From positions 124,001-188,000 of the forward strand of contig JAINUG010000208.1 of assembly GCA_029706075.1 (NCBI GenBank): DNA of 64,000 bases, written 5' to 3'. This document shows positions 55,340 through 64,000 of this stretch, one piece after another. Position numbers and translations under genes: made by a program. The DNA comes from Aldrovandia affinis. Lineage: Eukaryota; Chordata; Actinopteri; Notacanthiformes; Halosauridae. Below the pieces are notes generated by a model, which ran no database searches, was not told the DNA's origin, and worked only from the letters and a program-made list of their open reading frames with translations. Numbering within the stretch: the first letter of the stretch is position 1; the number at the start of each line of letters is the position of its first letter.

Positions 55340-55344
55340 CTTGC

Positions 55345-55440
55345 TTCCCTTCGCTCTCTCTCCAACTCCGGCCGCTGCAACGCCTTCCCTCGCTGACGTC
55401 GCAGTTAGACGATATCCGGAAGGGGAGGAGAAATCATGAC
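55345..55440 (-). promoter_or_regulatory. acin1: ACIN1 main promoter region
   Basis: CpG-rich sequence just upstream of the start codon, with a CRE-like TGACGTC (55394-55400) and an ETS-like CCGGAAG (55416-55422), no TATA box. The transcription start was not determined. Confidence 0.55.
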
Positions 55441-55663
55441 TGATGCTTGGTTTTCCTAGATAAGTGCCCATGGGCTAAGCAGAGGACTATTTACACTGCT
55501 AGTTAAAATAGTCTGAATAAAATTAATCAAAATAAATTACATCGAGACTGGTGTTACGTTTGTGATTACAGTTTTTAATGAGACAAAAGATAGTATTTAT
55601 TGTAAAGACAAAACGAGGTAGTACAGAGAGCAATGTAAACAAACATAAAAAGAGATGTAACAT

Positions 55664-55712
55664 AACATATGCCATTTAGCTGATGCTTTTATCCAAAGCT
55701 TTTATATCCAGA
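55664..55712 (-). mobile_element. SINE/LINE tail fragment
   Basis: ATGCCATTTAGCTGATGCTT then TTATCCAAAGCT, the V-SINE/L2-type tail on the reverse strand without its head. Confidence 0.6.
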
Positions 55713-55998
55713 TACAAAAATCTCTTGATGTTGACACCAAAAGCCACATTTTCAACAATATCTTTAACACTGCAGTGGTGGAGGGCAGTGGAAGCACTGG
55801 TGTTTCAGTTGAGAATCTCAGCCAGTTGAGGACAGACCGGTAATGAATCCTCCTTACTTAAGTTGAGATTTTTATTTTGCCATTTTCAAACTGGTTTGAG
55901 GTGTTCCAGTGGGTCAAAGATATGATTTGTAGAATGAGGTCAGTCAATGTTTTATCAGACTGCAGATTAATATGCAGAGAGATGGTAATATAATAATA

Positions 55999-56112
55999 TA
56001 TGCCATTTAGCAGATGCTTTTATCCAAAGCGATTTACAGTAGTGAATGCAGTATGCGGTCCCAGTGGGGTTTGAACCCACAATCTAAGCGTTGCCAAGCT
56101 CCACCATATGGT
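55999..56112 (-). mobile_element. Short tRNA-SINE with V-type tail
   Basis: On the minus strand: GTGGGTTCAAACCCCACTGG (B box), then TCGCTTTGGATAAAAGCATC and TGCTAAATGGC. It differs from the other V-SINEs here. Confidence 0.7.
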
Positions 56113-58019
56113 GGAGGCTTAAGGCTATACATTTCACTGTCAAGAGACGATGTGGACGTGGACAATAGCTTTTGAGCATGTGCAAGGTTGGATGTCACAG
56201 ACTTTGACCGAGGTTAGTGTCCTCATGAATAACTTTAGTGCTTTTCTGCAAGAACCCCATAGCAACAAAATACCATGTTGAGGCAGTCAAGCCAAGCCTT
56301 TACCATGTACTAGTGTAAATTGCATATACTGGAGTCGTTATCAGGGAAACAGGCTTATATCCTAATGTTGTTGACGTTGCAGATGAGATGACGGGCAGGT
56401 GCAAGGGAAGAGCTCAGTGATGCTGTTTTTGACTGTTTCTGCTAAAAACAAGACTGCACAAGACATTACTAGTTATTTTGAGATAAGTTTCTTGCTCCTG
56501 TGTAAAAGCTATCTGTTGTTTCAATACTGTCATGTCACAAATAATGTCATGTAATAAAAGAGAGTTGAGGGAATGTTGTTATTATACACCATCTTTGTTG
56601 AGGATCCACATGTATGGCAGGCCAAAGGGCTCTCACCATAGAGTAAGATATGCAAAAAGAACTGACCAATCAGACTGTCCTCTATTTACACAAAAAGTAC
56701 TAACCAAAAAGATGTGAATATTGACTAGGCTTCTTGAGTGAAAAGCAGGTTCTTTTAACATTAAGGTAACATGCTAAAATCTTAAACTTAAAATCTTGTT
56801 GATTGGTCCATTTATTATTGGTCTGTTCAGGTAACCCTCTGGGTTGTGAGCAGTGATGCCAGCTTTGGCTTTTACAGCTGTGGGATTTGAAAGCCAATTG
56901 GGTTTTGGCTCATTTAATTTTTTTCCTGAAACATGATGGTCTCATTTCTGAGCAGGGGGGAAAAAGCCATATTAATAAAATTTGTTTTTCCCAGTTGGCA
57001 GCTTGGTCTTTCTTTTTCTTTTTTCCAGAACTAATAGTGTTGTGAGTATTATATTCATTTTGGCATCTCTGGGAGACTAATCCTGACTTTGACTTGGGAA
57101 TTTGAATTCAGCCTGGGAACCTGCCCTGGTTTTGAGTCCGTTGGCTTGTCATACATGTGGGTTCAAGCACCATGTGATTCCCTTGCCTAAGATAACTTGA
57201 ATAAAGTTATGGAGAGTTAAATATGAAGTACACAAGTTTTCTCTGAGCATGCAATAACATAATGTTTTCTCTCTGTTTATGAACCTTTAAAGGTTGCCTC
57301 GATGACAAATGAAACCTTGACCTTTGGCATCTGGATGATGCCAATGGTAAGAGAACTGGACAAATGTAGATTTATTCTCAGTCACATGACCAGTGCTATG
57401 TACAGGCAGCTGTGATTCAGATCAGAAAAACAACTGGTATATTTGCATGTTTACTGCGTTTTGTGATTCATCCTAGCTGCAACATTCACTATTTAATGGA
57501 AGAAATGTAAAATCCTGGAGTTAAGAATGTCCGTCAATCGACAGCTGCCACTAACCGGTTATTTTGGATAGAAAAATGCTCTTGCCAAAAAGACACCTAC
57601 ATGTTGTACAAAAACAAACCCGAAATAGCTACTTCAGGCAATGGCTAAATAATATCAAGTTTGATGTTCATAAGCATCCCGAGATAATGCAACTCGGGAT
57701 CAATGCTATTACCCTTTGGAGGTTGAGCAATGTTTTAAAAACAATCAAAATTTAAAGGAGGCTTTTTGAACCAATTCATCTCGTAAATCGCATCAGACAT
57801 AGTCGCAACGAACCTCGACATCCATGGTTTATCCCTTCCATATGCTCATATTCTTAGGCAGATTCGCCGATTATTAAATTGTCCTGTGTGTCAGTTATAA
57901 TCTGTGTTTCCGATTATTTCCAACCTTGAAACCAAAAAGATCAGTGCATTTGCGCAGAATCGCTCATGTAGAGACCAGCCAGCTAGCTCCTTTTCAAACG
58001 CCATGATAAACTGTCCTCG

Positions 58020-58121
58020 GTGATTTCACACCGGAAGTGGTGGAGTTTGAAATCATCAAAACTGTATTTCGCTATCAACATGCCAATAATGGGGGAAAGG
58101 TGACACGCATTGAGGTGAAAG
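58020..58121 (+). other. C14orf119: Probable 5' untranslated first exon and promoter of C14orf119
   Basis: An ETS-like ACCGGAAGTGG at 58030-58040 is followed by a stretch ending AAAG/GTGAGA at 58121, a good donor. The ATG at 58080 opens only a seven-codon frame, so the exon is probably non-coding with a short upstream ORF. Placement is inferred. Confidence 0.45.
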
Positions 58122-58129
58122 GTGAGAAT

Positions 58130-59500
58130 AGAATGAAAGAAACGTATCTAACGCTAGCTAGTAAGATAATAAGGCGTTAATAATTGGGCACCTACAGGGT
58201 TGAATCGAATTTCCGGTAGTTGTTAGCTAATGAAATAGCTAGCATGCTACGGGGAAGTGCGGGTCTATAGCATACAGTTAGGTATATTTCCAAGACTGTA
58301 CGCAGGCAACTTTAGCTAGCTGTGTAACCTTACTAAAACGAAGTGTTAGTTAGCGTACATTAGGTGAACTGCATTGAACTAACGTTGGCTAGCTTGCGAG
58401 CATGCTTTTGTTAATGTCCCAACCCATATACGTTAGGTACCATATAGATAAGATTTGCTGCAGTTTAACGTTAAGTTTGCTGCATCGATCTTTAGCTACC
58501 TCCGGTGATTAAGTTCGCAAATGGCTGTGTGCGCTAGCTAGCTGAGAAACTGTCGTTAAAATTTAAGCTATCTACTTTATAGCTCGCTGACACAGCTGCC
58601 TGTGTTCAGTCTTGCATCCATCCCCCACCGTGTTCGATCTGTTTTCAGCCAGCTATCACATACACCATAGATTCCTCAGCTAACTAAACTTCGCTAAGTA
58701 CCGTTAGATGTCACATGCTTGATTCGTGTGTTTTATTGATTTAATAACTCCTTATTCTATCAAAGAAACCCATTAGAATATACAGACCACTTAACAATCC
58801 ACACTGCTTGTCCCAACCATAAGTTAACGTTTGCTATGGCTGGCTACAGTGGCCCACGGTAACTGATGAGCTTTCTATCTGGTTAGCTACTTTTAAAATT
58901 TGGTACAAATTGCTGTTTGTGTGAGAAAAGAAGTTGCACTTTCCTTGCATCCCATGATAAAACACAGATTTCATACTTTAGTTTAGTTTTTTTCCCCATT
59001 GGTTTTTGAACTGGTCTCTGTATTGACCTGTATTGTCTCTTACGCTGAAAGTTAATTCCTGTAGCCCACGTTTGTATAAGAATTTAAAGGCTCTTTTGGA
59101 ACGCTGAGCCTAAGTTTATGAAACCAACAACCAGGGTTGCCAATCAATTATGAAACTTCCCTGTTAGAGTAGAGACCACAGGCAGGACTCTAATTCTTTG
59201 TATGTGGGACAGTCAGTGAATTGGGGGTACTTATTCACAGCGGATTAAGTTGGCCAGCTAATTCTAAAAGCTTAGCACATGAGTGACAGACAACCCATCA
59301 CCTGCAGCCATTACTCTCGTTTATTCTGGTGTAGTGGTGTGGTTGCAGACTGTGTTAGTTACTAAATATCTTCTTCCCCCCTCTACTTCATTTCTTGCTG
59401 TGAGTGAAATTTGAAGGACCTCATTCTAATGTCCATTTGATTCATGCTCCACGCTCCATGCTCCACATTCCTCTGAACCATTTTAAACTTTGGCCTTTTC
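58130..59500. other. Probable intron 1 of C14orf119
   Basis: AT-rich, with many GCTAGCTA motifs. No exon or repeat is recognised. Confidence 0.4.
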
Positions 59501-59514
59501 CTCCCCCCCAGAGG

Positions 59515-59952
59515 ATGTCCTGGTTCTCTCACACATTGCAGGGTTCTGGCCAGCGGCCTCCCTCTCCACAAAGAGTGCCATCTGCTGTGGAGGACCTGTC
59601 CTACGCGTGCCTAGCACAGCCTCGCTGTGAATTATCTCCTACTGCTGCACCGAGCTGGCTCTGCATAGCTTCCCAGGCGGCTCCCACCAGCCTAGTCGAC
59701 TTCCCCTCTGTGCCTCAGGCAACAGCGCCCCCTAGCCTGGGGGACCTGTCCTGTAGCTCTGTGGGGATGGGGATGGGGATGGTCGTAGGTCCAGCACCAC
59801 TCTCTTACGTGACCCTTCAAGAGCAGAGGTGTGTTCTGAGCTGGTTCCAGGGCTGGGCCGTGCCCCAGAGGGAACGCTTCCTGCAGGATCTGCTGGCAAA
59901 GGCAGTGCCAGGGAAGGTCTGCACGCTGCTGGAGCAGCTCAATACACTGCAG
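59515..59952 (+). CDS. C14orf119: C14orf119 homologue, first coding exon (partial gene)
   Basis: The acceptor CCCCCCCAG/AGG precedes ATG 59515, and a donor CTGCAG/GTACTG closes the exon in phase 0 after 146 codons. The first 95 or so residues are a Pro/Ser/Ala-rich leader. The end reads SYVTLQEQRCVLSWFQGWAV, PQRERFLQDLLAKAVPGK and TLLEQLNTLQ, matching human C14orf119 (YITSQEMKCILHWFANW...PQRERFLEDLVAKAVPEK), a DUF4508 protein of unknown function. The second half of the domain (WFRGWAEQERNEF in human) is not found before 64000, so the last exon lies outside the window. It is head-to-head with ACIN1. Confidence 0.9.
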
Positions 59953-60151
59953 GTACTGAACACCAACTCAACACATTGCAGGTACTAAAACCAATTCCAA
60001 CCTATTGCAGGTACTAAACACCAACTCAGCACTCTGCAGGTATTGAACACCAACTCAACACACTGCAGGCACTGAACACCAACTTAACACACTGTATACA
60101 CTGAACACCAATTATACACACTGCATTTATTGAACACCAACTCCATAAATG
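59949..60151 (+). repeat. 29-bp minisatellite that includes the C14orf119 splice donor
   Basis: GCAGGTACT-type starts recur at 59949, 59978, 60007, 60036, 60065, 60094 and 60123, each 29 bp apart. The unit reads GCAGGTACTGAACACCAACT then CAACACACT. The first unit overlaps the exon end, so early copies duplicate the donor. Confidence 0.93.
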
Positions 60152-60654
60152 TACCCCTACATGAACTTTATTCTGCTTGTACTTCTTGGGTTTTGGAACC
60201 ATATCATTTTGTTCTGATTCATGGGTTTTTGTGAAATATTGTCTACATAGGGAAGGTGACACCTGCTCCACACTTTCTGAATTTGCCTTGTTATTTCCAT
60301 TTCTCTCTCTGGGGGGGGCAAGAAATCAGAACTGTATTTAATCATATCTTAACATTTGCTTTGTCAATATTTTATTGAGCATTATGATTATTGCCAATGT
60401 TATGTAATGCTGTGTACATACAAGGAGTAGACAAAAGAATGGAAGCAATACCAACATCAAACAATATATGAATATTTATTAACTAATAAGAAGTTGGGTC
60501 GTTTAACTGTTTCTAGTGGGATATTGGACCATTCTTCAAGAAGGAAAGCCTCCAGTTCTTTGAGAGATGAAGACGGTAGAAATCTACTTCACACTCTACA
60601 TTCCAAAACTTCCCATGAAGGTTCAATGATGTTTAGATCTGGTGTTTAGATCTG

Positions 60655-60880
60655 GCTGGCAGTGTAGTGTAATGTTTAGGGAGCTGGGCTTGTAACTCAG
60701 AGGTTGCAGGTTCAATTCCCAGGTGGGGCACTGCTGCTGTACCCTTGAGCAAGGTACTTAACCTGAATTGCTTCAGTAAAAATATCCAGCTGTATAAATG
60801 GATTGTATGTAAAGAAATGTAAACTGTAAGTCACTCTGGATAAGAGCGTCTGCTAAATGCCTAAAATGTAAATGTAAATG
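60655..60880 (+). mobile_element. V-SINE (young copy)
   Basis: Nearly identical to 12344-12572: GCTGGCAGTGTAGTGTAATG head, GGTTCAATTCC B box, CCTTGAGCAAGGTACTTAAC and the TAAGAGCGTCTGCTAAATGC tail. TTTAGATCTGG occurs twice just upstream. Confidence 0.93.
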
Positions 60881-61251
60881 ATTGGGGAGTTATGCCATGG
60901 AAGTTGTTTGACTTCATCCTGGTGTTAATGAAATCATTCTTGAATCCATTTAGCATGTGTATGGGGGTGTTATTGTCTTGGAATGTGGGAACATCTTGAG
61001 GAAACAATGTTTGCACCTGTTTGCCTAAAATGGCTTTGTATTCCTTGGCCATAATTCTACCATGCAGAGTAATTACAGAGTAATAATCAGACCTAATGAC
61101 TCCCAGGAAATGGCTGTCCATACCATATTAGATCCACAATCATGTTTGGAACGGGCAATGTGGGCTTCCTTTGGCTTTCCCATCCAGTAAACCTGTCCAC
61201 ATGTAGGAAAAAGCGCAAAAGACGACTCATTAGACCATATTACTTTCTTCC

Positions 61252-61387
61252 ACTGCTCAGAAGTCCAGGCTTTGTGCCAATTACACTAGGTTGTGCATTA
61301 TTGCACATTGGCCTTGGTTAACCAAGGCCAATGTGCAATAATGCACAACCTAGTGTAATTGGCACAAAGCCTGGACTTCTGAGCAGT
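61252..61387. repeat. Perfect 136-bp palindrome
   Basis: Two 68-bp arms with no spacer and no mismatch, centred between 61319 and 61320 (GGCCTTGGTT/AACCAAGGCC). The left arm continues the Tc1 element; the right arm is its exact inverted copy. Confidence 0.98.
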
Positions 61388-61885
61388 TTCCAAATGAAAG
61401 CATAAATATTAGATTTGTAAAGTTTATGATGTACAGTTTTTGTTGAGATTGGGTCATGGAGGTGTAGATTCAGTTATTTTTTTATATATCATTTTTTAAT
61501 TGATTTTTTTTCTTTTCACATTTAACACAAAACATACAATATATTCCATCATATTTGCCAACTGTGTACATCACCAAAGTAAAAAATATAAAAATTTAAA
61601 TTAAATAAAAAAACAAACACAAGAAAAAAAGACAAACATGGAACATTTAAGGTCAAATACACTCAAGCTCCCAGTCAGCCAACACTCGTAAGTCACTCCC
61701 GCACCCAGCACACCTGCCTCTGTCTGTATACACTTTATAGTTTGTTGATTATTTTATTCCACACACTATCAAATTGATTAAATACATTTTTGTCCTCTGC
61801 TAGCGATTTTTCCATATTTAAGTAAAATGCCATTGAGATCCTCCGCCATTGTTGGTGATGTTGGGTCTTTCCATTTCTTTAAGAT

Positions 61886-62506
61886 TCATTTCTTTATAAT
61901 CAATGATGACAATAGTATGACCCAGCCATTTGGATATCTTAAGTTCTCTGTATTTTGGAATATACATATGTTAGCTGTAAAAGTAATGGAAACGTTAAGT
62001 GTTTCAGATATCCATTTCTCAACTTGTCTCCAAAGTTGTTGGACTAGTTCGCATTCCCAAACGGAGTGTATAAGTGAATCGCTCTTTTTATTACACTTCA
62101 CACAGATATCTGATACCTTTAAATCAAATTTTTTAATCCGATCTTGTGTGTAATACATTCTCATCATTAATTTATATTGGATTAATCTTACATTTTCATT
62201 TATTGTAATCTCATTAGTGATATTTAAACAGTTTTTCCACGTTTCATCTGTATCCTTAACTTTTAAGTCTTGATTCCATTTACTGTATATTTTAGTCAGT
62301 ATATTGTCGCTGGTTTTTGATTTGACCAATATTTTATACATTTTCCCTATGAGTTTTCTTCCATCAGACCAAAAAAGCACTTGTTCTATTTCACTGCTGC
62401 TGCTTGGATATTCCAAATTGTAATCTTTAAGTATCCAACTTTTAAGATATTTCCATGTTTCAGTGTCAGTTAAATAGTAAGCCTCTTTGATTTCGGGGAA
62501 GGTCAT
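61886..62506 (-). pseudogene. L1 ORF2 C-terminal fragment
   Basis: An open stretch of 206 codons with ENVRLIQYKLMMRMYYTQDR and CVKCNKKSDSLIHSVWEC, typical of the region downstream of reverse transcriptase in fish L1/Tx1 elements. Upstream it is separated from the RT part by stops. Confidence 0.85.
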
Positions 62507-62947
62507 TCATTTATCTTCTTTTAATATATCTGCTATGTAGTTTATTTTATTCGTCCTCCATTTTTCCTATGCCATTGGTTTATGTTGAATAGTTAACCAA
62601 TGATTATTCCATCATTTTGTAGTTTTTGGAATTGTTATGGGTTCTTGCACCACCTTTTGAATCTTAACCCAAGCTTGTTTGTTAAAAAGTTTTTATTCCA
62701 TAATTTATGTTTTGAAAATAAGCAATTAAATAAGTTTCATGGTTGGGTCATCTGATTTTCTATGTGAATCCACAATTCTTCTTAAGTTTTTTTCATTATA
62801 TGGTATAAATGATAGCTTTGGGCAGATATATGATATTCTACGTTTGGTAAATTCAGCCCCCCTCACTTCTAGGGAAGTGAAGGAGTTCCCTTTTAATCCT
62901 AGGCATTTTATTGGTCCACATAAGTGATGTAATCAATTAATACACTC

Positions 62948-63775
62948 TTAAAAAAAGGCTTGTGGTATTGTTATTGGGATTGTTGAAAATATATATAGGA
63001 ACTTAGGCAACCATATCATTCGGAATAAGTTAATTCTCCCTATTATATTTATTGGTAAATCTGTCCATTTATTTAGACTCGTTTTTAAATGTTTAATTAG
63101 AGGTAAATAATTGTCTTTATACAGTTGTGATTTTTCTGGGCTAATAACGCATCCTAAATATTTAATGCCTTTAGTTATACACTTAAATTTTTCTAACTCG
63201 ACTGGTATGTTTTGCATTCTAGTAGTTGTTAAAATTTCAGTTTTTTCAATATTTATTTTATAACCTGATATTTCGGAATACTGCTGTATAGTTAATAATA
63301 GTTGCAGAATTTATGTTTTAATGTCGGTAATATAACACATGAGATCGTCTGCAAATATGCTCAGTTTATGATGGTAATTTCCAGTCATCATGCCTGATAT
63401 TTCTTTATTTTGCCTTATTTTTTGAGCCAGTGATTCTATTGCAACTGCAAACAAAGAAGGTGATAGTGGGCAACCTTGTCTAGTTCCTCTTGTTAGGTAA
63501 AATGGTTTAGATAACATGCCATTTGAGCAGTTGGGCTTTTATAAAGTATTTTTATAACGTTAATCAATTCTGGGGGGAAATTAAACGCTTGTAAACTTAA
63601 ATAAATATGGCCACTCGACCCGGTTGAATGCCTTTTCGGCATCTACCGACTTGAGTGCTAGATCGATACCATATTTCTTTGCATATTGGATGGTTGCTAA
63701 ACATGTTCTTGTATTGGTACACAGGTTTCTATTTTGAATGAATCCAGCTTGATCTGGGTGAATTATCTCATGCAA
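62948..63775 (-). pseudogene. L1 reverse transcriptase fragments
   Basis: Three open pieces (63775-63581, 63517-63311, 63217-62948) in different frames carry QAGFI...[17 protein letters not shown]...FADDL and KYLGCVISP, the RT fingers, palm and thumb motifs. The FADD box is intact in sequence but the reading frame is broken. Confidence 0.88.
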
Positions 63776-64000
63776 TTCTGTTATTTATAACTTTTGTTAT
63801 CATTTTATTGTCACAATTAATTAAGCTAATTGGCCTGTAGTCTGCAGGTGTATTCCTTCCTGGTTTTAGTATGACTGTAATTACTGTTTGGTACATGGTC
63901 TTTGGTAAGGATGCACTCACTTTCATATAAGATAGGACATCCATAAATAATGAACTTACATTCTCCCAAAATATCGTGTAAAAGTCAATGGGGAATCCAT

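Larger units (their letters stand above)
55500..57990. other. Intergenic region between ACIN1 and C14orf119
   Basis: Apart from the SINE pieces at 55664-56112, no gene or classified repeat is seen. The 57564-57755 open frame has no recognisable motif. Confidence 0.45.
60430..61480 (-). mobile_element. Tc1-like element remnant, split by a V-SINE
   Basis: The minus strand 61121-60897 reads MDSHFLGVIRSDYYSVITLH, then VPTFQDNNTPIHM (second Asp region of a Tc1 transposase). More transposase-like sequence lies at 61141-61260. The V-SINE at 60655-60880 and the palindrome at 61252-61387 disrupt it. Outer boundaries are approximate. Confidence 0.65.
61490..64000 (-). mobile_element. L1-type LINE, 3' half, truncated by the window edge
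   Basis: Read from 64000 down, reverse transcriptase motifs appear in L1 order: GFPIDFYTIFWEN, KPGRNTPADYRPISLIN (about 63840), QAGFIQNRN and VDAEKAFNRVEW (63775-63610), [20 protein letters not shown] and FADDL (63480-63340), then the thumb (62950-63217). The ORF2 C-terminus is at 62506-61886, with CVKCNKKSDSLIHSVWEC, the cysteine/histidine motif of L1 elements. The AT-rich 3' UTR ends near 61490. Stops and frameshifts occur, so it is inactive. The 5' part lies beyond 64000. Confidence 0.9.

Noticed and set aside
59953..59988. C14orf119 continuing unspliced to the stop near 59988
   Set aside because: The added residues come from the minisatellite, and the conserved second half of the domain is missing, so splicing at 59952 is more likely.

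Overview
The window is nuclear DNA of a ray-finned fish, almost certainly a teleost. It has spliced vertebrate genes, dense Tc1, hAT, Gypsy, L1-type and endogenous-retrovirus copies, and V-SINE copies whose tail motif (GTCGCTCTGGATAAGAGCGT) is typical of fish. The V-SINE looks like the eel UnaSINE type. That is only a hint about lineage, not an identification.

Layout. 1-1.2 kb: unremarkable sequence, a long TC microsatellite and a minisatellite. 1.2-6.3 kb: a defective class I endogenous retrovirus, then a tRNA-derived SINE. 7.3-14.3 kb: nested transposons. A Gypsy element with LTRs and a 5-bp target duplication carries a LINE tail in its body and a V-SINE in its 3' LTR, and a hAT element lies beside it. 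14.3-17 kb: intergenic DNA with old repeats. 17.67-55.34 kb, minus strand: the complete coding part of ACIN1 (acinus), reconstructed here as 18 exons that keep one reading frame (1,863 residues). Its introns hold most of the remaining repeats. 55.3-58.1 kb: the head-to-head intergenic region. 58-60 kb, plus strand: the 5' part of the C14orf119 homologue. 60.4-64 kb: a Tc1 remnant with a V-SINE and a perfect palindrome, then the 3' half of an L1-type LINE running off the right edge.

How the genes fit together. ACIN1 is the scaffold of the ASAP/PSAP complexes (with RNPS1 and SAP18 or Pinin) that bind spliced mRNA. The SAP domain, RRM, caspase-3 site and RNPS1/SAP18-binding motif are all visible. 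ACIN1 and C14orf119 are also neighbours on human 14q11.2, so the pair looks like conserved vertebrate synteny.

The most informative observation is a CpG-rich second ACIN1 promoter at about 31 kb. It has a short coding first exon whose splice phase exactly matches exon 8, which predicts a short acinus isoform. Other points are a 78-bp in-frame repeat array encoding a long E/R/K helix in exon 5, a GC-AG splice donor, splice-site duplications, a perfect 136-bp palindrome, a 236-bp patch copied into a Tc1 element, a tRNA-like triplicate in the retroviral leader, and a three-copy 115-bp repeat of unknown origin.

All calls come from reading the sequence; no database search was run.
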